Assembly (NCBI GenBank): GCA_002255105.1
Contig: NJEK01000043.1
Span: forward strand, 1-6,046
DNA length: 6,046 nt
Source: Candidatus Wolframiiraptor sp. EX4484-121
GTDB taxonomy: Archaea > Thermoproteota > Nitrososphaeria_A > Caldarchaeales > Wolframiiraptoraceae
Reading direction: 5' to 3'
Below the pieces are notes generated by a model. That model made no database searches. It was not told where the DNA came from and saw only the letters and a list, made by a program, of their open reading frames with translations. Made by a program: the position numbers and the translations under genes. Positions 4,953 to 6,046 of this stretch are shown here, piece by piece. The first letter of the stretch is position 1, and every line of letters starts with the position of its first letter.

Positions 4953-6046
4953 TCCACATATATCCCTGGTCTGAGCGGTAGGGCAGATAGGGCCTTCCTC
5001 TTGGGATCATAGAGGTTTTTCTCATCCTCTGAGTGTATCTCAAATTCTATGCCAAGCTCATTCGTCAAGAAATCCTCCGCGGACTTGTAGATTTCGAGCT
5101 CTCTCCCAGCTATGGCCATCAGACTCTCAGGCCGATGACTCTGGATCAGCGATGAGGTGCTCTCGATCTGGAGCCTCGCGAGGTTTGCGGCGATCTTCTT
5201 CAGCTCAGGCTTAGTCGAGATTATCCACCTGATCAGCTCTCCCATCTCCCTGCCTCTTCCCTCCCTCAATAGACTTAAGGTTCTTTCGAGTAGGCCGCGT
5301 TTCCAGCTCGATGCCACGTAGATGTATGCTTTTCTGGGCTTCTCCTTGACCACGTTTATTATGCTTCTAACATCTTCCATCAATCTCATGATGAGCTCCT
5401 CGGCCAGCTCGGCCTCGGCATCGATCAACTCCTTCCTCGGGGTAGGCCACCTCTCGACCGAGACGAATCCATTTTTCCCCAGAATGCTCCAAGCCTCCTC
5501 AGCCGTGAATGGGATGAACGGTGCTAGAAGCTTTATCCAAGTCTCGATGAACTCCTTCCCAACCTTACTGATCGAGCCTCCGGCCCTCCTAACATACCAT
5601 CTCCAATCATTATATAGGCCGTAGAGGGCGTCGTGGAACGCCTTCCTGGTCTTCAGCCTCTCCATCCACTCGGTTATGTTCTCTATCCTCCTCTGAAGCC
5701 TCGACATGAGCCATGAGTCGACCGCGCTTTTCTCGATGGGTTTGGCCGAGGCGATCTCCCTAACTATTCTCAAGAATTGGTTTATCATGTTCCTCACCTC
5801 CATCGCGTTCCTCTCCCTCCAATCTGGGTCGTCGAGATCCTCCGCAGCTAGGAGTAGGGTCGCCCTTGTCACGTCCGCCCCATATCTCCTTATCGCCTCC
5901 TTCAGTGGGATGAAGTTCCCCCTGCTCTTAGACATCTTCTCCCCCTCGATGTTCACCATCCCATTAACTCCTATACCCCTCGGCCAGAGCTTCTCATCGA
6001 AGATCGCGACGTGGTTGAATATGTAGAAGGTTAGGTGGTTTGGGAC
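4949..6046 (-). CDS. leuS: Leucyl-tRNA synthetase, C-terminal part (cut by window edge)
   Basis: The last 365 residues of a class I synthetase that charges tRNA-Leu; the N-terminal part, with HIGH and the editing domain, lies beyond the right edge. The frame is open through the edge and continues upstream of the first internal ATG (5959), starting VPNHLTFYIFNHVAIF, a conserved LeuRS stretch. The catalytic loop KMSKS is at residues 37-41 of the fragment, followed by RGNFIPLKEAIRRYGADVTR. The helical anticodon-binding domain runs about 109-230 (for example APFIPFTAEEAW). The final ~135 residues match the archaeal-type C-terminal extension that contacts the long variable arm of tRNA-Leu, ending PLRPGIYVE. 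The C-terminus looks intact. The stop codon overlaps the start of the DUF434 gene by four bases. Confidence 0.95.
   Translation of the reverse strand, partial: VPNHLTFYIFNHVAIFDEKLWPRGIGVNGMVNIEGEKMSKSRGNFIPLKEAIRRYGADVTRATLLLAAEDLDDPDWRERNAMEVRNMINQFLRIVREIASAKPIEKSAVDSWLMSRLQRRIENITEWMERLKTRKAFHDALYGLYNDWRWYVRRAGGSISKVGKEFIETWIKLLAPFIPFTAEEAWSILGKNGFVSVERWPTPRKELIDAEAELAEELIMRLMEDVRSIINVVKEKPRKAYIYVASSWKRGLLERTLSLLREGRGREMGELIRWIISTKPELKKIAANLARLQIESTSSLIQSHRPESLMAIAGRELEIYKSAEDFLTNELGIEFEIHSEDEKNLYDPKRKALSALPLRPGIYVE

Noticed and set aside
5322..6026. Plus-strand open frames opposite leuS
   Set aside because: They are antisense to the KMSKS and anticodon-binding regions of leuS and show only Ser/Leu-rich composition.

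Overview
The window reads as chromosomal DNA of an archaeon, probably a thermophile and possibly of the TACK group. The evidence is archaeal-type protein families (a DRG-type GTPase, the archaeal form of leucyl-tRNA synthetase, a DUF434 protein), TATA-like boxes about 26-30 bases upstream of starts, poor or absent Shine-Dalgarno sites at several genes, and a tRNA gene without encoded CCA that carries a bulge-helix-bulge intron. Arginine is written mainly as AGG, then AGA, with few CGN codons, and coding strands are purine-rich. No mobile element, CRISPR array, integrase or other sign of an accessory island is visible. The lineage cannot be fixed from this window alone.

Layout, left to right: (1) 1-99, minus strand: the first 33 residues of a DRG/Obg-family GTPase running off the left edge, with its own TATA-like box in the 43-base gap behind it. 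(2) 143-1375, minus: a complete M20-family zinc amidohydrolase/peptidase. (3) 1376-1494: a divergent intergenic region with a TATA-like box for the M20 gene. (4) 1495-3375, plus: complete argS. (5) 3379-3954, minus: an Hsp20 small heat-shock protein, convergent with argS and only 3 bases from it. (6) 3955-4121: the hsp20 promoter region plus a hairpin with a T-rich tail. (7) 4122-4225, minus: tRNA-Arg(CCU) interrupted by a 29-nt intron at the unusual position 30/31. (8) 4275-4952, minus: a DUF434-family protein of unknown function. (9) 4949-6046, minus: the C-terminal 365 residues of leuS, whose stop codon overlaps the DUF434 start (ATGA).

Most genes serve translation or protein quality control: charging of Arg and Leu tRNAs, the tRNA that reads the dominant Arg codon AGG, a ribosome-linked GTPase and a chaperone. 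The most distinctive item is the tRNA-Arg(CCU) gene. Its intron lies inside the anticodon stem rather than at the usual 37/38 site, and a near-canonical bulge-helix-bulge can be drawn that requires opening both the D stem and the anticodon stem of the mature tRNA. A competing perfect 8-bp hairpin covers the 3' splice site and the anticodon. The leuS-DUF434 coupling is the other point worth following. No clearly new multi-gene system is evident.
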